From Prevotellaceae bacterium UBA6417 (GTDB lineage: Bacteria; Bacteroidota; Bacteroidia; Bacteroidales; Bacteroidaceae), in the NCBI GenBank assembly GCA_002439755.1, contig DJPH01000012.1, positions 1 through 39,760 on the forward strand: a stretch of DNA of 39,760 bases. Reading direction: 5' to 3'. Within the stretch, counting starts at the first letter, position 1. The number at the start of each line of letters is the position of its first letter. Both the position numbers and the translations under genes were made by a program. Below, piece by piece: positions 15,716-24,642 of this stretch. Under the pieces are notes generated by a model. The model saw only the letters and a list, made by a program, of their open reading frames with translations, was not told where the DNA came from and did no database searches.

Positions 15716-16405
15716 CTATTGTTGATTATATAAAGATGTCGTTTCTTCGATGGTGCCGTCTTCGCAGTTGAACACGCGCGAAGGTATCATTTTGAGCAAT
15801 TGCAGGTTGTGTGTACTCATAATGACGGCTGCACCCTTTTGCGAGATGGCATGGAGAATGTTTACGATGGCCTTGCTGTTTTCGATGTCCAGGTTGCCCG
15901 TCGGTTCGTCGGCAATGATCAGCGGAGGATTGTTGAGCATGGCACGTGCTATGGCCACCCGCTGCTGTTCGCCGCCCGAAAGTTCGTGTGGGTAGTGGTC
16001 GGCCTTGTCGCTCATGTCCACTTGCTGCAACACTTCAGCGATGCGCCTTGTGATGTCGGCTTTCTTTTTCCATCCCGTTGCCTTCAGCACAAATTCCAGA
16101 TTGGCATAGACCGTGCGGTCGGGCAGCAATTGGAAATTCTGGAATATGGTGCCCAGCATGCGCCTCAGTTCCTGCAGTTTTTTGCGCTTCAATGTCTGCA
16201 TGCCGAAACCCAACACTTCTGCGCGCTCTCCTTTCACGGGCAAAACGCCATAGAGCGTGCGCAGCAGGGAAGTCTTGCCCGAACCTACTTTGCCTGTCAG
16301 AAAAACGAAATCGTTCTCATTGACTTCCAGATTGATGTTCTTCAATATCCGGTGGTCGTCAATGCTGATTTCGGCGTTCTTGTAGTCTATGATCATGGCC
16401 GTCAA
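15716..16405 (-). CDS. ftsE: Cell division ATP-binding protein FtsE
   Basis: 229-residue ABC ATPase: Walker A GKVGSGKTS (38-46), signature LSGGEQQ (142-148), Walker B LIIADEP (162-168) and the H-loop STHN. FtsE with the membrane protein FtsX controls peptidoglycan hydrolases at the division site. ftsX is not adjacent, so it must be elsewhere in the genome. It starts 4 nt after hisIE and probably belongs to the same transcript. A start at the second Met (16396) is possible. A LolD-like exporter ATPase is the main alternative. Confidence 0.88.
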   Translation of the reverse strand: MTAMIIDYKNAEISIDDHRILKNINLEVNENDFVFLTGKVGSGKTSLLRTLYGVLPVKGERAEVLGFGMQTLKRKKLQELRRMLGTIFQNFQLLPDRTVYANLEFVLKATGWKKKADITRRIAEVLQQVDMSDKADHYPHELSGGEQQRVAIARAMLNNPPLIIADEPTGNLDIENSKAIVNILHAISQKGAAVIMSTHNLQLLKMIPSRVFNCEDGTIEETTSLYNQQ

Positions 16406-16409
16406 TGTT

Positions 16410-17024
16410 TCAATGTTTTTTCCATCCCGGTTTGTGCCGGCTTGCCAGTTCGCTTGCCACGTCCTCGATGCGCAGTCCTTTGGCGGTCAGTAGCACTATC
16501 AGGTGGTAGAACATGTCGGAAGCCTCATACACCAGTCGTTCATCGCTGCCATTGACGGCTTCTATGACGGCCTCGAGGGCTTCTTCGCCCACTTTTTGCG
16601 CCATGCGGTTCAGGCCGTCCTTGAAAAGTGATGTGGTATACGATCCTTCGGGCATCTCGCGGTGGCGTTTTTCTATGAAGTCCTGCAGCTCCGAGAGAAA
16701 CTGCAGCGGATTGCTTTCGTTCTTTTCGCCCCAGCAGGTATCGCTGCCCGTGTGACAGGTAGGGCCTTCGGGGTGAACCTTTACCAACAAGGTGTCATTG
16801 TCACAATCGTTCTTGATGTCTACAAGGTGCAGAAAATGGCCGCTTTCCTCGCCTTTTGTCCAGAGGCGTTTACGCGTTCTGCTATAGAAGGTGACTTTTT
16901 TTGTTTCCAGTGTTTTCCGATAGGCTTCTTCGTTCATGAAGCCCAGCATCAGCACGTTTTTCGTGTCGGCGTCCTGTATGATGGCAGGAACGAGCCCGTT
17001 CAGTTTATTAAAATCTATGTTCAT
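16410..17024 (-). CDS. hisIE: Bifunctional phosphoribosyl-AMP cyclohydrolase / phosphoribosyl-ATP pyrophosphatase
   Basis: 204 residues, two domains. HisI (1-105) has the metal site DCDND (73-77) and Cys 74, 90 and 97. HisE (about 107-200) has KVGEEALE (144-151) and EASD (167-170). Together they perform the second and third steps of histidine synthesis. Normal fusion length. It lies 9 nt after hisF. Confidence 0.96.
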   Translation of the reverse strand: MNIDFNKLNGLVPAIIQDADTKNVLMLGFMNEEAYRKTLETKKVTFYSRTRKRLWTKGEESGHFLHLVDIKNDCDNDTLLVKVHPEGPTCHTGSDTCWGEKNESNPLQFLSELQDFIEKRHREMPEGSYTTSLFKDGLNRMAQKVGEEALEAVIEAVNGSDERLVYEASDMFYHLIVLLTAKGLRIEDVASELASRHKPGWKKH

Positions 17025-17033
17025 GGTTCTACC

Positions 17034-17798
17034 TCATTGTAATCTTACCGGTATGCCTTCCTTGGCCAGATATTTTTTCAGGTCGGCAATTTTTATTTCG
17101 CCGTAGTGGAATACGCTTGCAGCCAGTGCCGCGTCGCTTTTTCCTTCAACGAAAGTGTCGCGAAAGTCTTCCATGCATCCTGCTCCGCCCGATGCTATGA
17201 CGGGTATGGGCAGGTTGTCGGAGAGCATGGCCAGCTGCGGGTTGGCAAAGCCTTTTTTCACACCGTCGTGGTTCATGCTGGTAAAGAGTATTTCGCCGGC
17301 TCCTCTCGCGGCCGCTTCGCGCGCCCAGTCGAGCAGCAGCCGCTCCGTTTGTATGCGTCCGCCGTTCAGGTAGCAGTGCCATTGTCCGTCGGCTTCGAGC
17401 TTGGCATCGATGGCCACTACGCATACCTGTGAACCGAAGTTGGTCGCAATCTCGTCGATCAGTCCGGGATTTCTCAAAGCGGCCGAGTTGATACTCACTT
17501 TGTCGGCTCCGGCGTTCAGCATACGCTCCACGTCGGCCAGTTCGTTGATGCCGCCGCCCACGGTGAAGGGTATCGACACTTCGGCTGCCACACGCTGCAC
17601 AAGTTGCGTGAAGGTCTTTCGGCCTTCGTGGCTCGCCGTAATGTCAAGATAGACCAGTTCGTCGGCGTTTTCGTCACTGTATTTCTTTCCCAGCTCCACG
17701 GGGTCGCCCGCCTGCCTCAGGTTGACAAAATTGGTGCCTTTCACCGTCTGCCCGTCCTTTACGTCAAGACAGGGAATGATGCGTTTGGCCAGACTCAT
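17034..17798 (-). CDS. hisF: Imidazole glycerol phosphate synthase, cyclase subunit
   Basis: 254-residue TIM barrel with RIIPCLDVKDG (catalytic Asp 12), FTVGGGI, VVAIDAKLE (second catalytic Asp), TSMNHDGVKKGF and VIASGGAG phosphate-binding loops. It uses ammonia from HisH to close the imidazole ring, producing IGP and AICAR. It starts 3 nt after hisA. Confidence 0.97.
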   Translation of the reverse strand: MSLAKRIIPCLDVKDGQTVKGTNFVNLRQAGDPVELGKKYSDENADELVYLDITASHEGRKTFTQLVQRVAAEVSIPFTVGGGINELADVERMLNAGADKVSINSAALRNPGLIDEIATNFGSQVCVVAIDAKLEADGQWHCYLNGGRIQTERLLLDWAREAAARGAGEILFTSMNHDGVKKGFANPQLAMLSDNLPIPVIASGGAGCMEDFRDTFVEGKSDAALAASVFHYGEIKIADLKKYLAKEGIPVRLQ

Positions 17799-17801
17799 GT
17801 G

Positions 17802-18539
17802 TTATTTGGTTTTTGATAGGAATTTCCTGGTCACTTCTTTCAACGACAGCTTGCCTTCATAGATGGCTTTGCCGAAGACCACGGCCGGTACTTTGGCCGC
17901 GTTGAGCTCTTCGATGTCGTTGATGTTGCTGATGCCGCCGCTGGCGATGAGCTTGCACCGCCTGAAGGCCTTCATGATGCTTCGGTAGAGCTCTACCGAA
18001 GAGCCTTCGAGCATTCCGTCGCGGCTGATGTCGGTGCACAGCACGTTTTTCACGCCTTTGTCGGTGATATATTCTTTCAGAAAGTCAAACAGCCCGATGG
18101 CGCTTTCTTCTTTCCAACCGTTGATGCTGATATGGCCGTCTTTCACGTCGGCACCGAGTATCAGGCGTTTGGCTCCATAGCGTGCCAGCCATTCGTCAAA
18201 CAGGGCGGGCTGCGTTACGGCCACGCTGCCCACGGTGGCCCATTCGGCTCCGCTGTCGAAGACGGCCTCTATGTCGGCATTGCTTTTGATGCCGCCGCCG
18301 AAGTCTACCTTGAGTTTTGTCTGCGAAGTGATGTCCTGCAGCACTTTCAGGTTGACCACGTGCCGGGTGCGCGCTCCGTCGAGGTCAACCAGGTGAAGGC
18401 GTCTGAACCCCATGTTTTCAAAATGCCTTGCCATGGCAGTGGGGTCGTCGCTATACACTTTGACGGAGTCGTAGTCGCCTTTGGTGAGCCTTACGCACTT
18501 GCCGTCTATCAGGTCAATGGCCGGTATGGGTTCTATCAT
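17802..18539 (-). CDS. hisA: ProFAR isomerase
   Basis: 245-residue half-barrel-duplicated TIM enzyme: IPAIDLIDGKCVRL (catalytic Asp 9), LHLVDLDGAR, VDFGGGI, CTDISRDGML with the second Asp, and LIASGGIS. It isomerises ProFAR to PRFAR, the substrate of HisF/HisH, whose genes flank it. Confidence 0.97.
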   Translation of the reverse strand: MIEPIPAIDLIDGKCVRLTKGDYDSVKVYSDDPTAMARHFENMGFRRLHLVDLDGARTRHVVNLKVLQDITSQTKLKVDFGGGIKSNADIEAVFDSGAEWATVGSVAVTQPALFDEWLARYGAKRLILGADVKDGHISINGWKEESAIGLFDFLKEYITDKGVKNVLCTDISRDGMLEGSSVELYRSIMKAFRRCKLIASGGISNINDIEELNAAKVPAVVFGKAIYEGKLSLKEVTRKFLSKTK

Positions 18540-18546
18540 AGTAATA

Positions 18547-19140
18547 TCAAGTTGTTTTCAAGAAGTTGTCCAGAATGGTCTCGCCGATGCTGCCGCTTTT
18601 CTCGGGATGAAACTGCGTGGCATAGAAGTTGTCCTTCTGCAGCGAGGCACTGAAGGGCGTTATGTAGTCGTTGGCCGCCACGGTGTGGCTGCACAACGGC
18701 ACGTAGTAGCTGTGTATGAAATAGACGTAGGCTCCTTCATCGATGCCCTTGTAGAGCGGTCCCTTGAGATGGGTCAGCGTGTCCCAACCCATGTGGGGAA
18801 TCTTGAAACGGTGGTCGTCGGTGCGGAATTTCCTGACCGGCACGTTGAATATGCCCAGACAATCGGTGTTGCCTTCTTCGCTGTGGCTGCACATGAGCTG
18901 CATGCCGATGCAGATGCCCAATACGGGCTGGCGCAGGTTGCGTATCACATTGTCGAGTCCCCGTTGCCGCAGGTATTCCATGGTTTTGGCCGCTTCGCCC
19001 TGTCCGGGAAACACCACATGGCCGGCCTCCCTGATGGCTTGGGGATCGTCGGTCACGAGGGGCTCTATGCCCAGGCGCTTGAGTGCATGCACCACCGAGT
19101 AGATGTTGCCCGCATTGTATTTGATGACGGCTACATTCAT
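18547..19140 (-). CDS. hisH: Imidazole glycerol phosphate synthase, glutaminase subunit
   Basis: 197 residues from ATG 19140. Class I glutamine amidotransferase: nucleophile Cys 77 in LGICIGMQLM, and His 178 / Glu 180 in QFHPEKSG complete the triad. The frame is open 60 codons further upstream but that part overlaps the end of proS and is not HisH-like, so it was left out. Only hisH, A, F and IE are here; hisG, D, C and B must be elsewhere. Confidence 0.96.
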   Translation of the reverse strand: MNVAVIKYNAGNIYSVVHALKRLGIEPLVTDDPQAIREAGHVVFPGQGEAAKTMEYLRQRGLDNVIRNLRQPVLGICIGMQLMCSHSEEGNTDCLGIFNVPVRKFRTDDHRFKIPHMGWDTLTHLKGPLYKGIDEGAYVYFIHSYYVPLCSHTVAANDYITPFSASLQKDNFYATQFHPEKSGSIGETILDNFLKTT

Positions 19141-19157
19141 CGTGCTTTCCTTGTGTT

Positions 19158-20642
19158 TTAGTAGGCCCGGGCTATGATCACCCTGTGGCGGGCGGGTTTG
19201 CCGCTCACCATGTCGGTGCCGGGGTTGCTTTGGTCTACGTTGAGCGGTATGCAGCGTATGGTGGCCTGTGTCTCTTCCTTGATGCGTGCCTCGGTTTCGG
19301 GCGTGCCGTCCCACGGACACAGGAAGAAGCCGCCGTCAGCGATTCTTTTCTTGAACTCTTCGTAGTCGTGGCATTCGTAGATGTGGGCATCGCGATAGGC
19401 CACGGCCTTGCGGAAGATGTTTTGCTGCATGTCGGCGAGAAGATTTTTCACGTGGTTTTCGATTCCGTCAAGACTGACGGTTTCCTTCTCCAGTGTGTCG
19501 CGACGCATCACCTCGGCCGTGTTGTTTTCCAGGTCGCGTGCACCGATGACGATGCGCACGGGCACTCCCTTCAGCTCATAGTCGGCAAACTTGAAGCCGG
19601 GGCGTCGCTTGTCGTCGTCGTCAAACTTGACGCTGATGCCCATGCCTTTCAATGCGGCTGTAAGGGGTTCCACGCGGCGGCGTATGGCATCAAGGTCGTC
19701 GGCTGTCTTGTAGATGGGCACGATGACCGTCTGCAACGGGGCGAGCCGCGGCGGGAGCACCAGGCCGTTGTCGTCGGAATGGGCCATGATGAGTGCGCCC
19801 ATCAGGCGTGTGGATACGCCGAACGAGGTGGCCCAGGCATATTGCATCTTGTTGTCCTTGTCGACAAACTGCACATCGAAGGCTTTTCCGAAGTTCTGGC
19901 CCAGGAAGTGCGACGTGCCGCTCTGCAGGGCTTTGCCGTCTTGCATCATGGCTTCGATGGTATAGGTGTCGAGCGCACCGGCAAAACGCTCGGTCTCGCT
20001 CTTGACGCCCTGCACCACGGGCACGGCCATGAAGCCTTCCACAAAGTCGGCATATACTTTCAACATCTGCTTGGCGCGGGCTTCGGCCTCTTCACGCGTG
20101 GCGTGGGCCGTGTGGCCTTCCTGCCACAGAAATTCGGAAGTGCGCAGAAACAGACGCGTGCGCATTTCCCAGCGCATCACGTTGCACCACTGGTTGCACA
20201 GTATGGGCAGGTCGCGGTAGCTGTGAATCCAGTTGCGGTAGGTGTTCCAAATGATGGTTTCCGATGTGGGACGGATGATGTATTCTTCTTCAAGGCGCGC
20301 GGCGGGATCTACGACTATCTGCTTGGATTCTTCGTCGACTTTCAGCCGGTAGTGGGTCACCACGGCGCACTCTTTGGCGAATCCCTCGACATGTTCGGCC
20401 TCTTTGCCGAAAAACGATTTCGGTATGAGCAGGGGGAAATAGGCGTTTTGCAGACCCGTCTCCTTGAACTTGTCGTCGAGTTCGCGCTGTATCTTTTCCC
20501 AAATGGAATATCCGTAGGGCTTGATGGTCATGCAGCCTCTCACGTCGGCCTGCTCGGCCAAATCGGCCTTTACCACCAGCTCATTGTACCACTTGGAATA
20601 ATTTTCGCTACGTTTTGTCAGATTTTTCAGCTCTTTTGCCAT
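19158..20642 (-). CDS. proS: Prolyl-tRNA synthetase, eukaryote/archaeal-like type
   Basis: 494 residues from ATG 20642. Class II motifs RPTSETIIWNTYRNWI and RLFLRTSEFLWQEGHTAH, no editing (INS) domain, an anticodon-binding domain, and a zinc-binding-like C-terminal domain ending in Tyr, as in the short ProRS type. An upstream extension to 20750 was rejected because it crosses the promoter. It heads the operon with the his genes; the promoter at 20663-20693 has both consensus boxes. Confidence 0.96.
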   Translation of the reverse strand: MAKELKNLTKRSENYSKWYNELVVKADLAEQADVRGCMTIKPYGYSIWEKIQRELDDKFKETGLQNAYFPLLIPKSFFGKEAEHVEGFAKECAVVTHYRLKVDEESKQIVVDPAARLEEEYIIRPTSETIIWNTYRNWIHSYRDLPILCNQWCNVMRWEMRTRLFLRTSEFLWQEGHTAHATREEAEARAKQMLKVYADFVEGFMAVPVVQGVKSETERFAGALDTYTIEAMMQDGKALQSGTSHFLGQNFGKAFDVQFVDKDNKMQYAWATSFGVSTRLMGALIMAHSDDNGLVLPPRLAPLQTVIVPIYKTADDLDAIRRRVEPLTAALKGMGISVKFDDDDKRRPGFKFADYELKGVPVRIVIGARDLENNTAEVMRRDTLEKETVSLDGIENHVKNLLADMQQNIFRKAVAYRDAHIYECHDYEEFKKRIADGGFFLCPWDGTPETEARIKEETQATIRCIPLNVDQSNPGTDMVSGKPARHRVIIARAY

Positions 20643-20662
20643 ATATTTTGTTGATTTTGTTG

Positions 20663-20693
20663 CAAAGTTACTGCAAACGCGGTGAAAGGCAAA
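20663..20693 (-). promoter_or_regulatory. Full Bacteroidetes promoter for the proS-his-ftsE-lys operon
   Basis: On the minus strand TTTG (20690-20693), exactly 19 nt, then TAACTTTG (20663-20670), a perfect match to the sigma-ABfr consensus. The proS ATG is 20 nt further down. Confidence 0.75.
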
Positions 20694-20764
20694 ACGAAAA
20701 GCAAGGTTTTTGGACTTTTCGCCCTTTGCCGGGCTTTTGCCGGGCTGCAAAAGGCTGGGCTGTG

Positions 20765-20809
20765 AATAAAAACGGAAGCCCTCGGTTTCTCGTGCCGTGG
20801 GCTTCCGTT
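20765..20809 (-). terminator. Rho-independent terminator of the LRR surface-protein gene
   Basis: Perfect 11-bp stem, 20771-20781 (AACGGAAGCCC) with 20799-20809, loop 17 nt; on the minus strand it is followed by TTTTTATT. It lies 29 nt past the LRR stop codon and separates that gene from proS. Confidence 0.8.
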
Positions 20810-20837
20810 GAATTACGGTGTATGAGGCGGCAGCCTT

Positions 20838-22919
20838 TCAGAATTTCACTTTGCGGCTTTGCTTGCCTTGCCGCTGTATGTAGATGCCTTTCGAGGGGCG
20901 GTCGACGGCGTTGCCCTTGAGGTCGTACCAACGGGTTTCCCGGTGTGTGCCTGTGGCGTTTGTCGGGCTGTCGATGCCCGTATAGGTGCCTTCGGTGATA
21001 TTGAAGTTTTTCCAGAAAAGGGTGGAGGCATAGGCTTCGCGGCTGCCTTGGGGCACATAGAGTGTGGCCTCGTAGCTGCCCCATGTTTCGGCGTCGATGG
21101 CCGGAGGCACGGCGGTGCGCAGGGTGATGTGGCGGATGGCGGGCGAAGCCGTGAATGTGAGGTTGGCGATAGAGGTGAGCGACGACGGAAGATCTACGCT
21201 TTCGAGCCTGGGGCAATTGAAATCGCAGATGTCCAGGCGACTGGTGTTTTCACCGACGACGAGGTGGCGGAAATTGCCGGAGAAATACATGGCGTTTACG
21301 TCCGACATACCGTTGATATAGAGCGTGTCGAGCTGCTCGCAGCCGTCGAAGAGCTTGAAACCGAACATGCTGAATTCCGTCAGTTCGATGCGCACGTTGC
21401 GCAGGGAGCTGCATTGGGCGAAAGCACTGCTCAGTATGGTTTCGGTGTTTGAGGTAATGTTGGCTTCGGTGAGCGAGTTGCATCGGGCGAAAGCCTCTTC
21501 ACCGATATGGTCGATGTTTTCCCAGTCAATATCCTTGAGACCGGTGCATCCGTCAAACACATTAGCACCTATGTAGATGTATTCACTGTCCGGGAAACGT
21601 ATGCCGGCAAGGTTGGTCTGGCCGGCAAAGGCGTAGTCGGTGATGCGTCGGATGCCTTCTCTGAGCTCGAACACGGTATTGGGCTGCATTTCGCCCTTGT
21701 AGACGAACAGTTGGTCGGCTACGTAGACGGGACCGTCGGGCAGGTTTTTCTCCCAGGCCGTGCCCTTGAAGGAATTGTACCTGACCGATATCAATTCTTC
21801 GGGGAAAGTGATGTTTTTCAGGGCGGTGCAATTTTCAAAGGCCTGCTCACGTATAACGATGTTGTTGGGTATTCTGACGCTGACGAGGCTGCTGCAGTCC
21901 TTGAAGGCGTATTTGCCTATTTCGATCAAGCCATCGGTAAGTTCCAAGTTGGTGAGCGATGTGCAGCCTTCGAAGGCCGACTCGGTGATGCTCCATATAT
22001 TGTCGCTGACGGTGACGCTTTCCAGGCTTTTGAGACCCTTGAACCACACCGGTACGTCGCAAAGGTCGAGATAGAGCCTGCGGATGGCAGAGCAGCCCTT
22101 AAAGAGATTGACATCTTCCCACTGGGGCTGGAAAATGTCGTTGAAACTGAGACTGACATCGGTGAGCGACGTGCACTGGTCGAAGGCATCGGCCGGCGCA
22201 GTGAAGTCTTCGTTGTCAATGACGAGTGTCTTGAGCGAGGTGGAGCCTTTGAACCAATTACCTATGGTAGGAGCGTAAACGGTGAGGCTTTCGAGCCGGG
22301 TGCCGGTAAAGGCGTCGTCGCCCGCTTCGGTGAGTGAGGCGGGCAGCGTGAGGGCCGTGAGCCGGCTGCAATCCATGAGGGCGCGGGGGGCTATGCTTGT
22401 TGTCCCTTCGGCGATGGACAGCGCGCCCAGGCGTGCGGCCGGGCAGAAAACGAGTCGGGTCTTTTCCTTGTTATAGAGCACTCCGTTGGGGGTTGTGTAG
22501 GCGGGGTGGTCGTCGGCCACGGTGATGGTATGCAGGGCGGTGCAGCCTTTGAACAGGTCGGCGCTGAGCTGTGTGATGCCGTTGGGCAGGGTGAGCGAGG
22601 TGAGAGCCGTGTTGTCGGCAAAGGCGGCGGCATCGATGGTCGTGACGGGCAGGCTGCGGCCGTCGTGCGTGACTTCGGAGGGAAGCGTGGCTTCACCTTT
22701 GAGCGCTTGAGCCGACTTGACGGCCAGCGCAGACTGCGCGTTGTCGAGATAACGGTAGGTGATGTCTTCGAGGGTGAATGAGGTTTCGCCGGAAGTGCTT
22801 GTCATGGCTGTCGGAAACTCTTGGGCAGCCGGTTGCAGGCTTGCAGAACCTACGGCCGGCAGGGCGGTGCAGCACATGGCGGCAATGCCCAAAGTGAGGA
22901 GTCGTGGCAGTGTTGGCAT
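20838..22919 (-). CDS. BspA-like leucine-rich-repeat surface protein
   Basis: 693 residues. Signal peptide at about 1-26 (MPTLPRLLTLGIAAMCC... VGSA). The body is a run of LRR_5 repeats of about 23 residues with the pattern I-x-x-x-AFxxCxxLxxVxLPxxLxxI, from about residue 95 to 600. The end GIDSP...RWYDLKGNAVDRPSKGIYIQR resembles the C-terminal sorting segment of Bacteroidetes type IX or surface proteins. Such proteins are exposed on the cell surface and bind host or microbial partners in Prevotella, Tannerella and relatives. It stands alone between its own promoter and terminator. Confidence 0.88.
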   Translation of the reverse strand: MPTLPRLLTLGIAAMCCTALPAVGSASLQPAAQEFPTAMTSTSGETSFTLEDITYRYLDNAQSALAVKSAQALKGEATLPSEVTHDGRSLPVTTIDAAAFADNTALTSLTLPNGITQLSADLFKGCTALHTITVADDHPAYTTPNGVLYNKEKTRLVFCPAARLGALSIAEGTTSIAPRALMDCSRLTALTLPASLTEAGDDAFTGTRLESLTVYAPTIGNWFKGSTSLKTLVIDNEDFTAPADAFDQCTSLTDVSLSFNDIFQPQWEDVNLFKGCSAIRRLYLDLCDVPVWFKGLKSLESVTVSDNIWSITESAFEGCTSLTNLELTDGLIEIGKYAFKDCSSLVSVRIPNNIVIREQAFENCTALKNITFPEELISVRYNSFKGTAWEKNLPDGPVYVADQLFVYKGEMQPNTVFELREGIRRITDYAFAGQTNLAGIRFPDSEYIYIGANVFDGCTGLKDIDWENIDHIGEEAFARCNSLTEANITSNTETILSSAFAQCSSLRNVRIELTEFSMFGFKLFDGCEQLDTLYINGMSDVNAMYFSGNFRHLVVGENTSRLDICDFNCPRLESVDLPSSLTSIANLTFTASPAIRHITLRTAVPPAIDAETWGSYEATLYVPQGSREAYASTLFWKNFNITEGTYTGIDSPTNATGTHRETRWYDLKGNAVDRPSKGIYIQRQGKQSRKVKF

Positions 22920-22965
22920 AATGGGTTTTCGTTGTTAAAGGTTGATATTGCTTTTAAATGTTTTG

Positions 22966-22996
22966 CAAATGTACGCAAAACAACGTGACTTTCAAA
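22966..22996 (-). promoter_or_regulatory. Full Bacteroidetes promoter for the LRR protein
   Basis: On the minus strand TTTG (22993-22996), 19 nt, TACATTTG (22966-22973). Same spacing as the proS promoter; the ATG is at 22919. Confidence 0.75.
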
Positions 22997-23102
22997 GCTA
23001 AATTGCAATAAATGCGTTTTTTAGCCGGCACAAGGAGAGGACGGAAGAGCATGCTTTGAGTTAAAATCCTAAAAAGGCGGCACCGGTATGGTGCGAAAAC
23101 CG

Positions 23103-23110
23103 TAATTTTG
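23103..23110 (+). promoter_or_regulatory. -7 promoter element of the OmpA-like lipoprotein gene
   Basis: TAATTTTG, 26 nt before the ATG at 23137. No good -33 TTTG is seen. Confidence 0.5.
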
Positions 23111-23136
23111 CAGCCTTAACAAACTACATCAGAATT

Positions 23137-23832
23137 ATGAAAGCAAGAATTTTAAGCATCGGCGCATTGTGCGCATTGTTGGTATTCAGCGGTTGCAGCA
23201 ACATGAGCAATACTGCGAAGGGCGGACTGATTGGTGCCGGAAGCGGTGCCCTGCTCGGCGGCATCATCGGCAAAGTGGCCGGTAACACGGCAGTAGGTGC
23301 GGCCATCGGTACGGCCGTAGGCACGGGAGCCGGTGTACTGATAGGCAAGAAGATGGACAACGCCAAGAAAGCCGTGGCACAGCAAGTGCCGCAGGCACAG
23401 GTGGAAGAGGTGCAGGACAAGAACGGATTGAAGTCGGTAAAAGTGACCTTCGATTCGGGCATATTGTTTGCCACCAACAAGGCCGACCTGAGCGCATCGG
23501 CCAAGACTTCGCTGGCCAAGTTTGCCGGTGTGTTGAAAAACAATGCCGATATGGACATCAACATTTACGGTCACACCGACAACACGGGAAGTGATGCCAT
23601 CAACGACCCCCTGTCGCTGCGTCGTGCCCAGTCGGTGCAGGGCTACCTTTCGACATGCGGCGTCAACGCAAGCCAGATGAAATCGGTGCTTGGCAAGGGT
23701 TCGAAAGAGCCTGTGGCATCTAACGATACCAAAGAAGGCCGCGCACAAAACCGCCGCGTTGAAGTATATCTCTATGCCAGCGAGGCCATGATAGAGGCCG
23801 CACAGAAAGAAGCAGGCGAAACATCCAATTAA
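23137..23832 (+). CDS. OmpA-family lipoprotein with glycine zipper
   Basis: 231 residues. Lipobox LVFSGC with Cys 20; a glycine-rich zipper (29-70, repeated GxxxG, as in GGLIGAGSGALLGGIIG) that may insert in or lie on the membrane; and a C-terminal OmpA peptidoglycan-binding domain (about 100-220) with VTFDSGILFATNKADLS, YGHTDNTGS, LSLRRAQSV and NRRVEVYL. It probably ties the outer membrane to peptidoglycan. It is followed by a strong hairpin, and the next plus-strand gene is a peptidoglycan glycosyltransferase, in line with an envelope role. Confidence 0.92.
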   Translation: MKARILSIGALCALLVFSGCSNMSNTAKGGLIGAGSGALLGGIIGKVAGNTAVGAAIGTAVGTGAGVLIGKKMDNAKKAVAQQVPQAQVEEVQDKNGLKSVKVTFDSGILFATNKADLSASAKTSLAKFAGVLKNNADMDINIYGHTDNTGSDAINDPLSLRRAQSVQGYLSTCGVNASQMKSVLGKGSKEPVASNDTKEGRAQNRRVEVYLYASEAMIEAAQKEAGETSN

Positions 23833-23855
23833 TAAAAATGCAAAATTGACAACGA

Positions 23856-23897
23856 CAGGGCTTGAAACCAAAACCGCCAAGGAGGTTTCAAGCCCTG
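23856..23897 (+). terminator. Hairpin after the OmpA-like gene
   Basis: Perfect 14-bp stem: 23856-23869 (CAGGGCTTGAAACC) with 23884-23897, 14-nt loop, 23 nt past the stop. The T-run after it is weak (ATGTTTATTG), so termination may be partial. Confidence 0.6.
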
Positions 23898-23942
23898 CCA
23901 ATGTTTATTGCAAACAACCCCGGCAACAAAACACCACAGACA

Positions 23943-24638
23943 ATGATTGTTTTATTCATCATACGGCACATTCTGAAATGGCTGATAAGCCTGTTTTTCG
24001 TCTCGACGCTGCTCTTTGTGCTGCTCTACAAGTGGATTCCCGTGGCTGTGACGCCATTGATGGTGATACGCTGCGTTGAACAGGTGGGACGCGGCGAAAC
24101 CATCAGGCTGAAGCATCATTGGGTGTCGCGCGACAAGATATCGCGCTATCTGCCCGTTGCCGTGATGGCCTCGGAGGACCAGCGTTTTCTCAACCACCAC
24201 GGATTTGACTTCAAGGAGATTGGCAACGCCGTGGAAGACCGTTTGAGCGGCCGTCGCAAGCGCGGGGGCAGCACCATCAGCCAGCAAACGGCCAAGAATG
24301 TCTTTCTGTGGCCCGAATCGTCGTGGGTGCGCAAGGGTTTCGAGGCTTATTTCACCGTCTTGATAGAATTGCTCTGGAGCAAGCAGCGCATCATGGAGGT
24401 TTACCTGAACTCCATAGAAATGGGCGACGGCATCTATGGTGCCGAGGCGGTGGCCCAACAGCATTTCAACTGCACGGCCAAGGAACTGTCGCGCGCGCAG
24501 TGTGCCCTAATAGCCGCCACATTGCCCAACCCGCTGCGCTTCGACTCGTCGCGGCCGTCGCGCTACATGATGAAGCGGCAGTATGCCATCATGAAACAGA
24601 TGAAATACATCGGCTTCATGAAGGACGATAAGAAATAA
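23943..24638 (+). CDS. mtgA: Monofunctional peptidoglycan glycosyltransferase
   Basis: 231 residues from ATG 23943. One N-terminal membrane segment (about 4-28), then a GT51 domain: VMASEDQRF with catalytic Glu 78, RGGSTISQQTAKN and KQRIMEVYLNSIEMGDGIYG. It polymerises lipid II into glycan strands without a transpeptidase domain. A start at 23862 was rejected because it would place the 5' end inside the preceding terminator hairpin. Its stop lies only 4 nt from the stop of the opposing AraC-type gene, so the convergent transcripts must overlap. Confidence 0.94.
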   Translation: MIVLFIIRHILKWLISLFFVSTLLFVLLYKWIPVAVTPLMVIRCVEQVGRGETIRLKHHWVSRDKISRYLPVAVMASEDQRFLNHHGFDFKEIGNAVEDRLSGRRKRGGSTISQQTAKNVFLWPESSWVRKGFEAYFTVLIELLWSKQRIMEVYLNSIEMGDGIYGAEAVAQQHFNCTAKELSRAQCALIAATLPNPLRFDSSRPSRYMMKRQYAIMKQMKYIGFMKDDKK

Positions 24639-24642
24639 CCAT

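Noticed and set aside
19185..20654. 489-codon plus-strand open frame
   Set aside because: Fully antisense to proS, which has all class II synthetase motifs; the translation has no recognisable domain and arises from GC-rich codon bias.
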